DNA from: Eubacterium uniforme
GTDB taxonomy: Bacteria; Bacillota; Clostridia; Lachnospirales; Lachnospiraceae
Reading direction: 5' to 3'
Length of the DNA: 64,000 bases
Assembly (NCBI RefSeq): GCF_900167115.1
Contig: NZ_FUXZ01000009.1
Coordinates: 104,365 to 168,364 of the forward strand
The translations under genes and the position numbers were made by a program. Each line of letters opens with the position of its first letter. Position 1 is the stretch's first letter. Shown in pieces: positions 46,061 through 55,941 of the stretch. A model generated the notes under the pieces. That model saw nothing but the letters and a program-made list of their open reading frames with translations, had not been told where the DNA came from and did not search any database.

Positions 46061-46088
46061 ACTAATACCTCTACTAAATTCAAATTTG

Positions 46089-46136
46089 TTAATCTAAAAT
46101 GTCTTTTATCGAATCTTCATAATTCTCTTTTTCCAT
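46089..46136 (-). CDS. Possible 15-residue peptide
   Basis: The ATG at 46136 follows a GGGGGG ribosome-like site by nine bases and opens a frame of 15 codons, MEKENYEDSIKDILD. It is acidic and too short to classify. It may be a translated small peptide, or the start of a gene cut by deletion. Its only support is the ribosome site. Confidence 0.3.
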   Translation of the reverse strand: MEKENYEDSIKDILD

Positions 46137-46153
46137 GTTTATATTCCCCCCTA

Positions 46154-46360
46154 CTAGCTTTCCGGCCAAAACAAATCATCAAGTGATTTATTTAAAGCCT
46201 TACAAATCTCAATACATAAAGAAATACTAGGGTTATATTTCCCTGCTTCAATTAATCCAATTGTTTGTCTCGTTACACCCACAGCATCCGCTAATTGTTC
46301 CTGCGTCATATCACATTCCACTCGGGCAATTTTCATTCTCTTATTTTTCATCTCTATCAT
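46154..46360 (-). CDS. Small XRE-family HTH regulator
   Basis: The protein has 68 residues, almost entirely a Cro/CI-type helix-turn-helix: [28 protein letters not shown], then [11 protein letters not shown]. This belongs to the YozG-like short repressors that travel with a membrane protein. The gene overlaps the end of that membrane protein gene by 20 bp, so translation is coupled. Starts at 46360 and 46351 are both possible; no clear ribosome site separates them. Confidence 0.88.
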   Translation of the reverse strand: MIEMKNKRMKIARVECDMTQEQLADAVGVTRQTIGLIEAGKYNPSISLCIEICKALNKSLDDLFWPES

Positions 46361-47036
46361 CTACTTTTTCTATATTTTTATCAGCTTTCTTTTCAGAAAG
46401 TTTCATGATTCCTATAAACATAAAATAGAAAGGAATCCCCCATCCTGCTGCTAATAATACTACCCCAATTAATCCCTTAGGATAAAAAGCACCATCACGT
46501 ATATAAAATCCTGTTCCTGTTACAAACCCAAAGAATATCGAACCAAAGAAAGTTCTTATAGCTAAATCTTTTTTTACATTCTTTTCTTTCTGCTTACTTC
46601 CAAATACTAGTATTCCTCCTGAGACTGCAGAAATCGTAATGTAAATAGCACATGGCAACCAGCTTACAATGTATGTAAGCACCCAAAAATAATATTTTTT
46701 ATCAATCAAAAATATATATAATAATTCACCAATTATAACAATCCAAAACATCATCATAAAAGCTTGTGATTTAGCTTTATTAGATAACTCTTTTAAAATA
46801 TCATCTTTTTCCTTTACAAACAATGTTCCAAAGCGAAGTTCTTCAAAAAGCCACATTACAACACCACCTACCAAAATACATATCTCTAATACATAAACCA
46901 TAAATGGCAAGCCACATGCTATCTTAACAATTAGAAACACTAACTCTATTATACCTAAAACCGGAAACATTCGTGCACCTAATTCACTTGATTTTTTATG
47001 AAGTCGCTCATCAACAACTTTATTATTCTTAAACAT
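46341..47036 (-). CDS. Membrane protein partnered with an XRE regulator
   Basis: The protein has 231 residues with six hydrophobic segments and Lys/Glu-rich loops, in a DUF-type family often found beside small XRE repressors. The start follows GGAGGG. The pair is one operon with overlapping ends. A role in membrane stress or immunity is only a guess; no catalytic motif is visible. Confidence 0.7.
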   Translation of the reverse strand: MFKNNKVVDERLHKKSSELGARMFPVLGIIELVFLIVKIACGLPFMVYVLEICILVGGVVMWLFEELRFGTLFVKEKDDILKELSNKAKSQAFMMMFWIVIIGELLYIFLIDKKYYFWVLTYIVSWLPCAIYITISAVSGGILVFGSKQKEKNVKKDLAIRTFFGSIFFGFVTGTGFYIRDGAFYPKGLIGVVLLAAGWGIPFYFMFIGIMKLSEKKADKNIEKVDDRDEK

Positions 47037-47155
47037 TTCTTTCCCTCCATTAAACTTTAAAACTAATTACATGAATCGTCCTTTCATATTTTCGATTGTA
47101 TCATTTTACATTGCATAATGCAATATATATCTTACATTTTGTAATATAAACATTT

Positions 47156-48223
47156 TTATCTTTCATACTCTACAAGACTCATATCATCTTTAATTTTTTG
47201 TACTTCACCAGTTTTTACAAATCCGCATTTTTCATAAAAATGACAATTACCTTCTTCCTCAAGTATAGTCCATAACTTCCATATTTTCACACCATTATAC
47301 ATATCAAATAACTTTTTAATAGCAACTTGTCCAATATGAAGATTCTGATATTTAGGATGAACAAAAATTGGACTTATGTAAACTACATTCTTATCAATAG
47401 TAAAACCATTATCATTATTAACTCTACCATAAGAAGTACAAACACCACCTACTCTTGCACCATCTTTTACAATAAAGTAAAATGTTCTATTTTCATCATT
47501 GACCTTTTCTCTCACCCTACCAACACTCTCAATTGCTGGTGATAAATCATCATGATATTTTTCATACAAAGGCATAAAACTATCTACTTGTAAACTATGT
47601 AACTGTTCAACTTCATCTTCTCTCACTTCTTCAAGAATCACCTTATTTTCGAGTTCAGTTGTTGAAACATCTGGCAAATTAAAGTTATCCTTAATCATTT
47701 TTGCAACAACATCTGGTTCAAGATTAGTATTATCAATTTTCATGTAATTAGCAAATGGTATCTCACCTTCATTACTTACAATTCTGTACTTTGTTTCTTC
47801 TCTGATAATTCTATCTTCTGATATTGCCAAATCTCTTTTTGACGCTTTATTTCTAAGTCTATTTTCTGTTTTATTTCTTTCTAATCTTACAGCTCTATCT
47901 GCAACAAGTTCTACATAATATACAGTTCCACCTGTTTCCTCAAACTTACGTGCTACAGATGCTATATAATCCCAATCTTCTTTCATGTCAAATGCCCACA
48001 TAAATGTAAATATCATCCCCTGATATTTAGTCTTTAAAAATTCATCCATTATGGTCTCTCGTAATTTGCTGACAACTGCACCATTAAACTTGCCAAATAT
48101 TTCAATTACTGGTTCAATCATCATATGATTATGAAAAAGTCTAAAATCCGTAATTTTCATAAGTTCCTGCCCTACAGTCATCTTTCCAACTGCTCCACTT
48201 CCGATTAACACTATTAAGTCCAT
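47156..48223 (-). CDS. P-loop kinase-like / GNAT acetyltransferase fusion
   Basis: The protein has 355 residues. The N-terminal half (about 1-180) starts with VLIGSGAVGKMT, a P-loop variant (GxxxxGKMT), followed by a lid-like ARG-rich segment (RNKTENRLRNKASKRD) as in shikimate or nucleoside kinases. The C-terminal half (about 192-355) is a GNAT acetyltransferase: VREDEVEQLHSLQ, an acetyl-CoA loop region ISPIFVHPKYQNLHIGQVAIKKL with the Q/R-x-x-G/A pattern, and YEKCGFVKTGE. Both parts look intact. It is a single gene, with the ribosome site AAGGAG. Function unknown; it could modify a nucleotide, drug or metabolite. Confidence 0.75.
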   Translation of the reverse strand: MDLIVLIGSGAVGKMTVGQELMKITDFRLFHNHMMIEPVIEIFGKFNGAVVSKLRETIMDEFLKTKYQGMIFTFMWAFDMKEDWDYIASVARKFEETGGTVYYVELVADRAVRLERNKTENRLRNKASKRDLAISEDRIIREETKYRIVSNEGEIPFANYMKIDNTNLEPDVVAKMIKDNFNLPDVSTTELENKVILEEVREDEVEQLHSLQVDSFMPLYEKYHDDLSPAIESVGRVREKVNDENRTFYFIVKDGARVGGVCTSYGRVNNDNGFTIDKNVVYISPIFVHPKYQNLHIGQVAIKKLFDMYNGVKIWKLWTILEEEGNCHFYEKCGFVKTGEVQKIKDDMSLVEYER

Positions 48224-48273
48224 AATTTTTCTCCTTGAAATTTATTATAAATGTATTTATTTTTGGAAACAAA

Positions 48274-48308
48274 AAAGACCATTTATCTAAAAAAGATAAA
48301 TGATCTTT
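48274..48308 (-). terminator. Terminator after the GGDEF gene
   Basis: A 15-bp stem with one G-U (AAAGATCATTTATCT with AGATAAATGGTCTTT on the transcript), a 5-base T loop and a trailing T run. It lies in the gap 48224-48533, which otherwise shows only AT-rich DNA and presumably the promoter of the fusion gene. Confidence 0.85.
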
Positions 48309-48533
48309 ATAAACTAAATAATAATATCATATCTTTCTTAGCAACTACTATTTTCATATACCAAAATATCACCATACTTACAAATTATAAGCACAGCGTC
48401 AATAATAATATATGAATATCTAGTTACTAACTTACACATAATAATTTTTCCCTTCGTCTTATTTTGACATATTATATAACTTTGAAACATAAAAAACAAG
48501 ACCAATTATTTCAGTTATCTAAAATGATACTTT

Positions 48534-50915
48534 TTACTTAACTATATTATCTCGTCTAGTCTTTTTAGCTTCATATAAACATTCATCTGCTTTGCCTGTA
48601 AGTTCTGCTACAGAGAATACAGCTCTACAAACAAATGTGTAACAACCTGTAGAAAATTCCACATAATATGGTTTTTCACATTTCTCATTAAATAACTTGC
48701 TTCGTAACTTCAACTCTTCTAATACTTTTTCAGTATCGTCTTCATTTTCGCAAATCATAAAAGAAACAAACTCATCGCCTCCAATACGACCGCACACAGC
48801 ATTTTCACTTCCAAAACTATCAAATGTTTCTTTCATAATCTTAGCAGCATTCATCAATGCGAAGTCACCATCCTGATGTCCAAACTCATCATTAATTTGC
48901 TTTAAATGATCTAAATCCGAAAAGAACAAAGCAGCTTTCTTACCAACATTTTCATTTATCGCATCTACAACATTTTCAATAAATCCACGTCTGTTGTATA
49001 TTCCTGTAAGAGCATCCATCGATGATACAAAACTTAACATTTCATTTTTATCTCTAAGCTCTTTCAAAGTATCAAACAACTGCTGTTTAGCTTCGTTTTC
49101 CTGCTTACTAATCTGCATATAAGCAAGAGCCGTACTAATCTGAAGTGAAACTCCATAAAGCATACCTATGGAAGTATCATCTATTTCGCAAAGCATAATT
49201 CCATATTGATATTCCTTTGCAAATAACAAAAATACAACATAACTATGTTTTGATGAATCTGGAAAAAGCGAAGCAAATCCATTCTCTTTTGTTACAACTG
49301 GTCGTTTTCCCCTATCATATACTTCTACTTTTCCATTTATATGTTTCGCCACAAGTTCCAAACAATCTGGACATACAAATTCCATTTTTCTATCGCACTT
49401 TAATGGTTCTGGAAGAAGATAAAGATAAGCACTCTTTGCTCCCTGATCAATAGCCGTCTCTATAGCTAAACAATTAAATGCATTCTCATCATCAGCTTTA
49501 TCAATCATATATTTTATAGATGTAGGTGCTGCCCAACTCTTTGTAAGCAACATCATTATATCTTCTTCATCTTTTCTCATAACAAAAGATGTAACATAAT
49601 TATCTGTTAGTTCAAGAATTCTACCAAGGAGAACAAGTACGTCAGTCTCCTTTTCTCTTTCCATAAAGAAACGCATTATTTGCTGGAAAGATCTTAAAAA
49701 TCCTGAAAATTCAATATTTTTACACCCTTCATCAGCACATAGATTTTGAACTTGTAAAAGCAGTGAATCAGCGAGTTCACGTTTTTCATCGTCATTTAAA
49801 TCATCCAATTCTAAAAGATTGGAAATCAAAAATTCAAAATATGCTTTTCCCTTATTTCTACCTTCTTCAGATACTACACTCTTATATGAGCCAACAGTTG
49901 CAATTGAAACAGCCTTTTGTATCTGTTCTTTATCTGATAGTTTTTCTATCTTTTCTAGAACATCAACAAGTTCTAATTCCTTATCAACATGATGTATCTT
50001 ACAACCACAGGACTGACGTTTTAAAAACTTAGCAGGAATCTTCATTTTTATCGGATTTGTAGGATCCTTGCATAATGCAACTGCACATTTAAGCGCTCGA
50101 TATCCCATATCCAAACCATCCTGATTAGCAGTTGTAAGCGGTGGATCCATACGTTGAGCAAATTCTACATCATCATAGCCTGTTACCGCAATATCTCTTC
50201 CAGGAACAAGTCCTCTTCTTCTACAAACATTATATATACTAATAGCCATTTCATCGTTAGCCGATACAATAGCTTCAACACCTTCGTTATTATCTAAAAG
50301 TTTTTCAACTAAATCATCTACGTTAGAAGAATAATCCCCATATTCTACCATCTCACTTGTAACTTCAAGTTCGTGAGCCTTCATTGCTTCTAGATATGCA
50401 CGCTCTCTCTCATTAGAATCCGTATTATTTATAGGTCCACTTAAATAAACAATCCTCTTATAGCCATGATCAGAAAGTAAATGTTCAACAATATTATACA
50501 TACTTCCAAAATTATCACTAATAATAAAACTGTCACAAGAGTCCTCGTCATACTCTTCAAGTATAACAAGCGGAACACTTCTATATTTCTTAGCAAATTC
50601 TTCTCTATTTTCATTTTCAAGATATATACATAATGTTCCATAAGAAATAATAATAGCATCAAGACCAGCAATTAGCGAATAATCATAAAGGGAATTATAT
50701 TGATAATTATATGAATTATAATCATCTTCATCTCCTTCCCAAAAATCTAATGCATTACCCTGCGCGCCAACAAAAAAGGATATATTAACATTCTCACCCT
50801 TAGCGGCTTCACTTATCCCTCGTATTAATTCCATCGGATGCTGAGTATGAACATTGCCAATCATAACCCCAATATTAAAAACCTTCTCCTTAGACATACC
50901 TTCAATTAAATCCAA
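48534..50915 (-). CDS. LacI-type sensor domain fused to a GGDEF diguanylate cyclase
   Basis: The protein has 793 residues. The first 310 resemble the periplasmic-binding/LacI effector domain (FNIGVMIGNVHTQHPMELIRGI, DNFGSMYNIVEHLL, VNDEMAISIYN, AVTGYDDVEFA) without a helix-turn-helix and without a signal peptide, so it should sense a small ligand in the cytoplasm. A middle region (about 310-600) contains an SCGCKIHH Cys/His cluster. The last 170 residues are a GGDEF domain with SSMDALTGIYNRRG and RIGGDEFV; no RxxD inhibitory site stands before it. The start may be TTG at 50915 (AAGG five bases upstream) or ATG at 50897. No EAL is present in this protein; an EAL protein is encoded at 56390. 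Confidence 0.85.
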   Translation of the reverse strand: MDLIEGMSKEKVFNIGVMIGNVHTQHPMELIRGISEAAKGENVNISFFVGAQGNALDFWEGDEDDYNSYNYQYNSLYDYSLIAGLDAIIISYGTLCIYLENENREEFAKKYRSVPLVILEEYDEDSCDSFIISDNFGSMYNIVEHLLSDHGYKRIVYLSGPINNTDSNERERAYLEAMKAHELEVTSEMVEYGDYSSNVDDLVEKLLDNNEGVEAIVSANDEMAISIYNVCRRRGLVPGRDIAVTGYDDVEFAQRMDPPLTTANQDGLDMGYRALKCAVALCKDPTNPIKMKIPAKFLKRQSCGCKIHHVDKELELVDVLEKIEKLSDKEQIQKAVSIATVGSYKSVVSEEGRNKGKAYFEFLISNLLELDDLNDDEKRELADSLLLQVQNLCADEGCKNIEFSGFLRSFQQIMRFFMEREKETDVLVLLGRILELTDNYVTSFVMRKDEEDIMMLLTKSWAAPTSIKYMIDKADDENAFNCLAIETAIDQGAKSAYLYLLPEPLKCDRKMEFVCPDCLELVAKHINGKVEVYDRGKRPVVTKENGFASLFPDSSKHSYVVFLLFAKEYQYGIMLCEIDDTSIGMLYGVSLQISTALAYMQISKQENEAKQQLFDTLKELRDKNEMLSFVSSMDALTGIYNRRGFIENVVDAINENVGKKAALFFSDLDHLKQINDEFGHQDGDFALMNAAKIMKETFDSFGSENAVCGRIGGDEFVSFMICENEDDTEKVLEELKLRSKLFNEKCEKPYYVEFSTGCYTFVCRAVFSVAELTGKADECLYEAKKTRRDNIVK

Positions 50916-51086
50916 TTAGCCTTATCAAAAAATCGGATTATCTCCCTTCTCCCAATACATATTTGGGTTATTAATCATTACGTAAAAACCAATTTTATCC
51001 GTTCTCATATATAGTAATATTATAACTCAAATAAACGACTATTTATAGTCTTAAACAAATTTTTTTTAAATTTACGCATATAAAAA

Positions 51087-51114
51087 AAGCCGGTTAGAAT
51101 AATCTAACCAGCTT
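51087..51114 (-). terminator. Terminator after eno
   Basis: The arms AAGCTGGTTAGA and TCTAACCGGCTT (transcript sense, one G-U) enclose a 4-base loop and are followed by a run of seven T. By chance or otherwise, its core reads GTTAG-N6-CTAAC, the same as the metal operator. Confidence 0.9.
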
Positions 51115-51130
51115 AACTTTTACATGTTTA

Positions 51131-52429
<1,299 letters not shown>

Positions 52430-52506
52430 CTAATCTCCTTCCGAATTGTGTTTTATAAGGATGAGCACTATGACTAATTCAATAATCCCTAAAAAACAAA
52501 ATAATA

Positions 52507-52550
52507 ATCATACGTTACTCATCCCGCAATGTCAGTTAGCATACGCTAAC
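52507..52550 (-). promoter_or_regulatory. eno promoter with abutting metal-regulator operator
   Basis: On the minus strand, -35 CTGACA (52530-52535) and -10 TATGAT (52507-52512) have a 17-bp spacer. The palindrome GTTAG-CATACG-CTAAC (plus-strand reading, 52535-52550) ends in the first base of the -35. A regulator bound there could block sigma region 4 or act as an activator. Confidence 0.85.
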
Positions 52551-52632
52551 CACATTTATTTATAACATATCAGACAAATCTACTCAAGCAATAATTTAAT
52601 TAAATTTGCTTAATGAAAAATTTTCTAAACAA

Positions 52633-52663
52633 AAAGCGCTACAAGCATTGCTCATAGCGCTTT
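52633..52663 (-). terminator. Terminator of the feo operon
   Basis: A 9-bp stem, AAAGCGCTA/TAGCGCTTT, has a loop that itself pairs AGC/GCT, followed by TTTTTG on the transcript. It lies 7 bp past the Cys-rich peptide gene. Confidence 0.88.
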
Positions 52664-52669
52664 AAAACT

Positions 52670-52843
52670 CTATTTATTTTTCCTTATGCCTGAACACATA
52701 TTACAATGTGCACAGTTCCCGCCGCAAGAAGATATTCCTCGTTTTTTATCATTTATCAATTTACGAATGATAAATACAACCATAATTATAAGCAGTATAG
52801 AAATAATAATTGTTCCTAAATTACTTACTAACCACGAAATCAT
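52670..52843 (-). CDS. FeoB-associated Cys-rich membrane protein
   Basis: The 57-residue protein starts MISWLVSNLG, has one transmembrane helix (about 8-27), a basic stretch, and a C-terminal CxxxCxxCxxC cluster (Cys40, Cys44, Cys47, Cys50). This is the pattern of the small FeoB-associated protein often found at the end of feoAB operons. It is too short for most ORF callers. AAGGAGG lies eight bases before ATG, and it begins 18 bp past the feoB stop. A role in handling ferrous iron as it leaves FeoB is inferred from its position. Confidence 0.88.
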   Translation of the reverse strand: MISWLVSNLGTIIISILLIIMVVFIIRKLINDKKRGISSCGGNCAHCNMCSGIRKNK

Positions 52844-52861
52844 CTTACGCCTCCTTATATC

Positions 52862-55264
52862 TTAAGTAGCATCACCTAACACTGTTAATTTATCTGCTTC
52901 TTTATATTTCTTAAAGAATAACATATATAGAATTACTAGTAAAGCAGCAAATGCAAATACTAAACCAACAGCATTTGCCTTGCCTGTAGCAAGTCCACCA
53001 AACTGATTAATCATAAATGCTATCACATATGCAAAACCACACTGGTAAGCAATTGCAAAAATAGTCCATTTTACATTATTCATTTCACGCTTAATCGCAC
53101 CGATTGCAGCGAAACATGGTGCGCAAAGTAAGTTAAATACTAAGAATGAGAAACCAGTAATTTCTGTAAATTTAGCAGCTAATGCCTGCCATGTAGTCTG
53201 ATCACCGCCACCATATAAAATACCCATTGTACCAACAATGTTTTCCTTAGCAACTAAACCTGTAAATGATGCAACTGCTGCCTGCCAATTGCCCCATCCA
53301 AGAGGAGTGAAAATCCAAGCAATAGCATTACCAATTTTAGCAAGAATTGAATATTCTAGTTCTTCTTCTGCTAACATTTTAAACGAATCATCCTTAAATC
53401 CAAATCTAGATGTAAACCATACAATTATAGTTGAAAGAAGGATAATTGTACCAGCCTTCTTGATGAATGACCAACCACGTTCCCACATTGAACGAAGTAC
53501 GTTTGGAAGAGTTGGTAAATGATATGCTGGAAGTTCCATAACAAATGGTGCAGGATCTCCAGAAAACATTCTTGTCTTTTTAAGAATAATACCTGAAATA
53601 ACAATTGCACCCATACCAATAAAGTATGCTGATGTTGATACCCAAGCATCACCACCAAAAATAGCACCAGCAATCATAGCTATAAATGGAACCTTAGCTC
53701 CACATGGAATAAATGTTGTAGTCATAATAGTCATACGTCTATCACGTTCATTTTCAATTGTTCTACTAGCCATAACACCAGGAACACCACAACCAACACC
53801 TACAAGCATTGGAATAAATGATTTACCTGAAAGGCCAAACTTTCTAAACACACGGTCAAGAACAAATGCAATTCTTGCCATATATCCGCAAGCCTCTAAG
53901 AACGCTAACATAAAGAATAAAACGAGCATCTGTGGAACAAATCCAAGTACCGCACCTACACCGGCAACAATACCATCTAAGATTAATCCCTTAAGCCATT
54001 CTGCAGCATTTGCTTTATCAAGTGCTTTTTCAACAACTACAGGAACGCCCGGAACCCATGTACCATAATCAGCTGGATCTGGTTCATCACCCATTTCTTC
54101 AATTGTTTTTAATGCTTCTTTATAATCCTCTACACTTGCTTCCTCTTCTGTGATTTCAAGTGTTTCTTCATCTTCTACTTCATATGTAAATTTATCTGTT
54201 GGTTCACCATTTTCTTCAACATATACATCATAACCATCTACAATAGCCGCTGCATCAGCATACTTTTCACTGTCTTCTGCATATCCACCATCCATTCCTA
54301 ACAAGTGGAATCCATCACCGAACAAGCCATCATTTGCCCAATCTGTTGCTGGAGCACCAACGCCAACCATTGCAACCCAATATACCAAATACATTATAAG
54401 AGCAAATATAGGTAAACCTAAAAATCTATTTGTTACTATCTTATCAATTTTATCTGAAGTTGTTAATGAACCTGCATTTTTCTTCTTGTAACAAGCTTTT
54501 ATTACTTCTGCTATATAAACATAACGTTCATTTGTAATAATACTTTCGGCATCATCATCAAGTTCTTTTTCAGCGGATTTAATATCATTCTCGATATGAT
54601 TCTTTAAATCACTTGAGATATTCATTTTACTTAAAACTTTATCATCTCTCTCAAAGATTTTAATAGCATACCATCTTTGCTGTTCTTCTGGCATATTATG
54701 AACAACAGCCTCCTCAATATGAGCGATTGCATGCTCAACAGGTCCTGAGAATGTATGAAGTGGAATTGTCTTAGCATTTTTGGCCGCATACATTGCTTCT
54801 TCTGCTGCTTTTAAAACTCCATCACCCTTAAGAGCTGAAATTTCAACAACCTTACATCCAAGTTGTTTTGACAATTCATTAATATTAATCTGATCACCTT
54901 GTTTTTTTACAATATCCATCATATTAACAGCAACTACAACAGGAATACCAAGTTCTGTTAACTGAGTTGTAAGATAAAGGTTTCTCTCTAAGTTTGTACC
55001 ATCTATAATATTTAAGATTGCATCAGGTCTCTCACCAATTAAATAATTTCTAGCAACTACCTCTTCAAGAGTATATGGTGATAAAGAATAAATACCTGGA
55101 AGGTCAACAATTGTAACTTCACTATGTTTCTTTAATTTTCCTTCCTTCTTTTCAACTGTAACACCTGGCCAGTTACCGACAAACTGATTTGATCCAGTTA
55201 ACGCATTGAAAAGAGTTGTCTTACCACTGTTCGGATTACCAGCTAACGCAATTTTCAAACTCAT
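52862..55264 (-). CDS. feoB: Ferrous iron transporter FeoB
   Basis: The protein has 800 residues. The N-terminal G protein domain carries GNPNSGKTT (9-17), a Thr-containing switch I (WPGVTVEKK), DLPGIYSLS and NMMD. A helical spacer domain leads to the membrane channel, with Gate-motif segments GCGVPGV, MASRTI and FIPCGAKVP, and a long C-terminal set of helices. An acidic insertion of roughly 100 residues (about 300-405, rich in Asp, Glu and Tyr) lies between the first membrane helix and the rest, outside the usual FeoB plan. It is expected to face the outside. Its operon is feoA-feoA-feoB-Cys-rich peptide. Confidence 0.95.
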   Translation of the reverse strand: MSLKIALAGNPNSGKTTLFNALTGSNQFVGNWPGVTVEKKEGKLKKHSEVTIVDLPGIYSLSPYTLEEVVARNYLIGERPDAILNIIDGTNLERNLYLTTQLTELGIPVVVAVNMMDIVKKQGDQININELSKQLGCKVVEISALKGDGVLKAAEEAMYAAKNAKTIPLHTFSGPVEHAIAHIEEAVVHNMPEEQQRWYAIKIFERDDKVLSKMNISSDLKNHIENDIKSAEKELDDDAESIITNERYVYIAEVIKACYKKKNAGSLTTSDKIDKIVTNRFLGLPIFALIMYLVYWVAMVGVGAPATDWANDGLFGDGFHLLGMDGGYAEDSEKYADAAAIVDGYDVYVEENGEPTDKFTYEVEDEETLEITEEEASVEDYKEALKTIEEMGDEPDPADYGTWVPGVPVVVEKALDKANAAEWLKGLILDGIVAGVGAVLGFVPQMLVLFFMLAFLEACGYMARIAFVLDRVFRKFGLSGKSFIPMLVGVGCGVPGVMASRTIENERDRRMTIMTTTFIPCGAKVPFIAMIAGAIFGGDAWVSTSAYFIGMGAIVISGIILKKTRMFSGDPAPFVMELPAYHLPTLPNVLRSMWERGWSFIKKAGTIILLSTIIVWFTSRFGFKDDSFKMLAEEELEYSILAKIGNAIAWIFTPLGWGNWQAAVASFTGLVAKENIVGTMGILYGGGDQTTWQALAAKFTEITGFSFLVFNLLCAPCFAAIGAIKREMNNVKWTIFAIAYQCGFAYVIAFMINQFGGLATGKANAVGLVFAFAALLVILYMLFFKKYKEADKLTVLGDAT

Positions 55265-55282
55265 CTTTCAAATTCCTTTCTA

Positions 55283-55504
55283 CTATTCTACTTCTATCAT
55301 CTCTGCATCTTTTTTTCTAAGAGATAATTCATAATTTCTAACAGTCACTTCAATCGGATCACCTAAAGGGGCAACCTTTCTCACATAAATTTCTGCATTT
55401 TTTGTGATTCCCATATCCATGATTCGACGTTTAACTGCGCCCTCACCATGGAGTTTTTTAACTTTTGCAGTCCCGCCTATTTTTACATCTTTAAGTGTCT
55501 TCAC
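55283..55504 (-). CDS. FeoA SH3-like protein, second copy
   Basis: The protein has 73 residues with an FeoA pattern: GGTAKVKKLHGEGAVKRRIMDMGITKNAEIYVRKVAPLGDP. This is the SH3-fold partner of FeoB. The start is GTG behind GGAGGAA. It lies 18 bp upstream of feoB. Confidence 0.9.
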   Translation of the reverse strand: MKTLKDVKIGGTAKVKKLHGEGAVKRRIMDMGITKNAEIYVRKVAPLGDPIEVTVRNYELSLRKKDAEMIEVE

Positions 55505-55523
55505 TTCAGATTCCTCCTTTATA

Positions 55524-55736
55524 TCAAATCATTATTTTCTTAGCCAATTCCTCACTTATAGCAACTCTGCTCTCTTTTATCTTTACAATTAAATTATCAC
55601 CAAGTGAACTTACTATGCTCACTTCACCACCAACGTTAAAACCCAAATTTTCTAAATGTTTCTTAACTTCAGGGCTTCCTCCTATTTTTTTTATAATCTG
55701 AGTTTTGTTTCTATCTGCATAAATTAAAGGCATCAT
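55524..55736 (-). CDS. FeoA SH3-like protein, first copy
   Basis: The protein has 70 residues, a shorter FeoA relative (MPLIYADRNKTQIIKKIGGSPEVKKHLENLGFNVGGEVSIVSSLGDNLIVKIKESRVAI is the overall layout). It differs from the second copy, so this is not a recent duplication. AAAGGAGG precedes the double ATG. It is the first gene of the feo operon, 110 bp below the promoter with the operator in its spacer. Confidence 0.9.
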   Translation of the reverse strand: MMPLIYADRNKTQIIKKIGGSPEVKKHLENLGFNVGGEVSIVSSLGDNLIVKIKESRVAISEELAKKIMI

Positions 55737-55755
55737 TTTTCCTCCTTTATATCCA

Positions 55756-55874
55756 GTTAGTTTAAGCTAACCTCGTGATTTAAATTATGTTAGCAAATAC
55801 GCACTAACCACCATTAAATATAGTTAGTTTTTGCTAACCACATATATTATAGTTAGACGATGCTAACTTGTCAA
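55756..55874 (-). promoter_or_regulatory. feo promoter with GTTAG-N6-CTAAC operator array
   Basis: On the minus strand, a perfect -35 TTGACA (55869-55874) and -10 TATAAT (55846-55851) are 17 bp apart, and that spacer is filled by the palindrome at 55852-55867. Two more 16-bp copies lie downstream at 55823-55838 and 55756-55771, and a variant with a 10-bp centre at 55789-55808. Starts are 29-34 bp apart, close to three DNA turns. A regulator bound at the spacer copy would exclude RNA polymerase. Confidence 0.92.
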
Positions 55875-55880
55875 GAAAAT

Positions 55881-55909
55881 TTGAAAAAAAAGCCTTTTTA
55901 TGATATGCT
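55881..55909 (+). promoter_or_regulatory. Promoter of the DtxR-type regulator
   Basis: TTGAAA (55881-55886) and TATGCT (55904-55909) with a 17-bp spacer face the plus-strand regulator gene. The nearest operator copy ends 14 bp upstream of this -35, so a bound regulator could affect both directions. Confidence 0.65.
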
Positions 55910-55941
55910 ATCAGTAATTAATTAACAAAGGAGAAGTACTA

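Noticed and set aside
51093..51108. A further GTTAG-N6-CTAAC inside the eno terminator
   Set aside because: The palindrome is the terminator stem itself, with G-U pairing and a T-tract. It lies past the gene end, so it is more simply a terminator. Binding by the regulator cannot be excluded but is not claimed.
52457..52525. GGATGAG ... CTCATCC inverted repeat upstream of eno, as a leader hairpin
   Set aside because: One arm lies inside the spacer of the predicted eno promoter, so it would not be in the transcript. It is probably chance in this AT-rich region.
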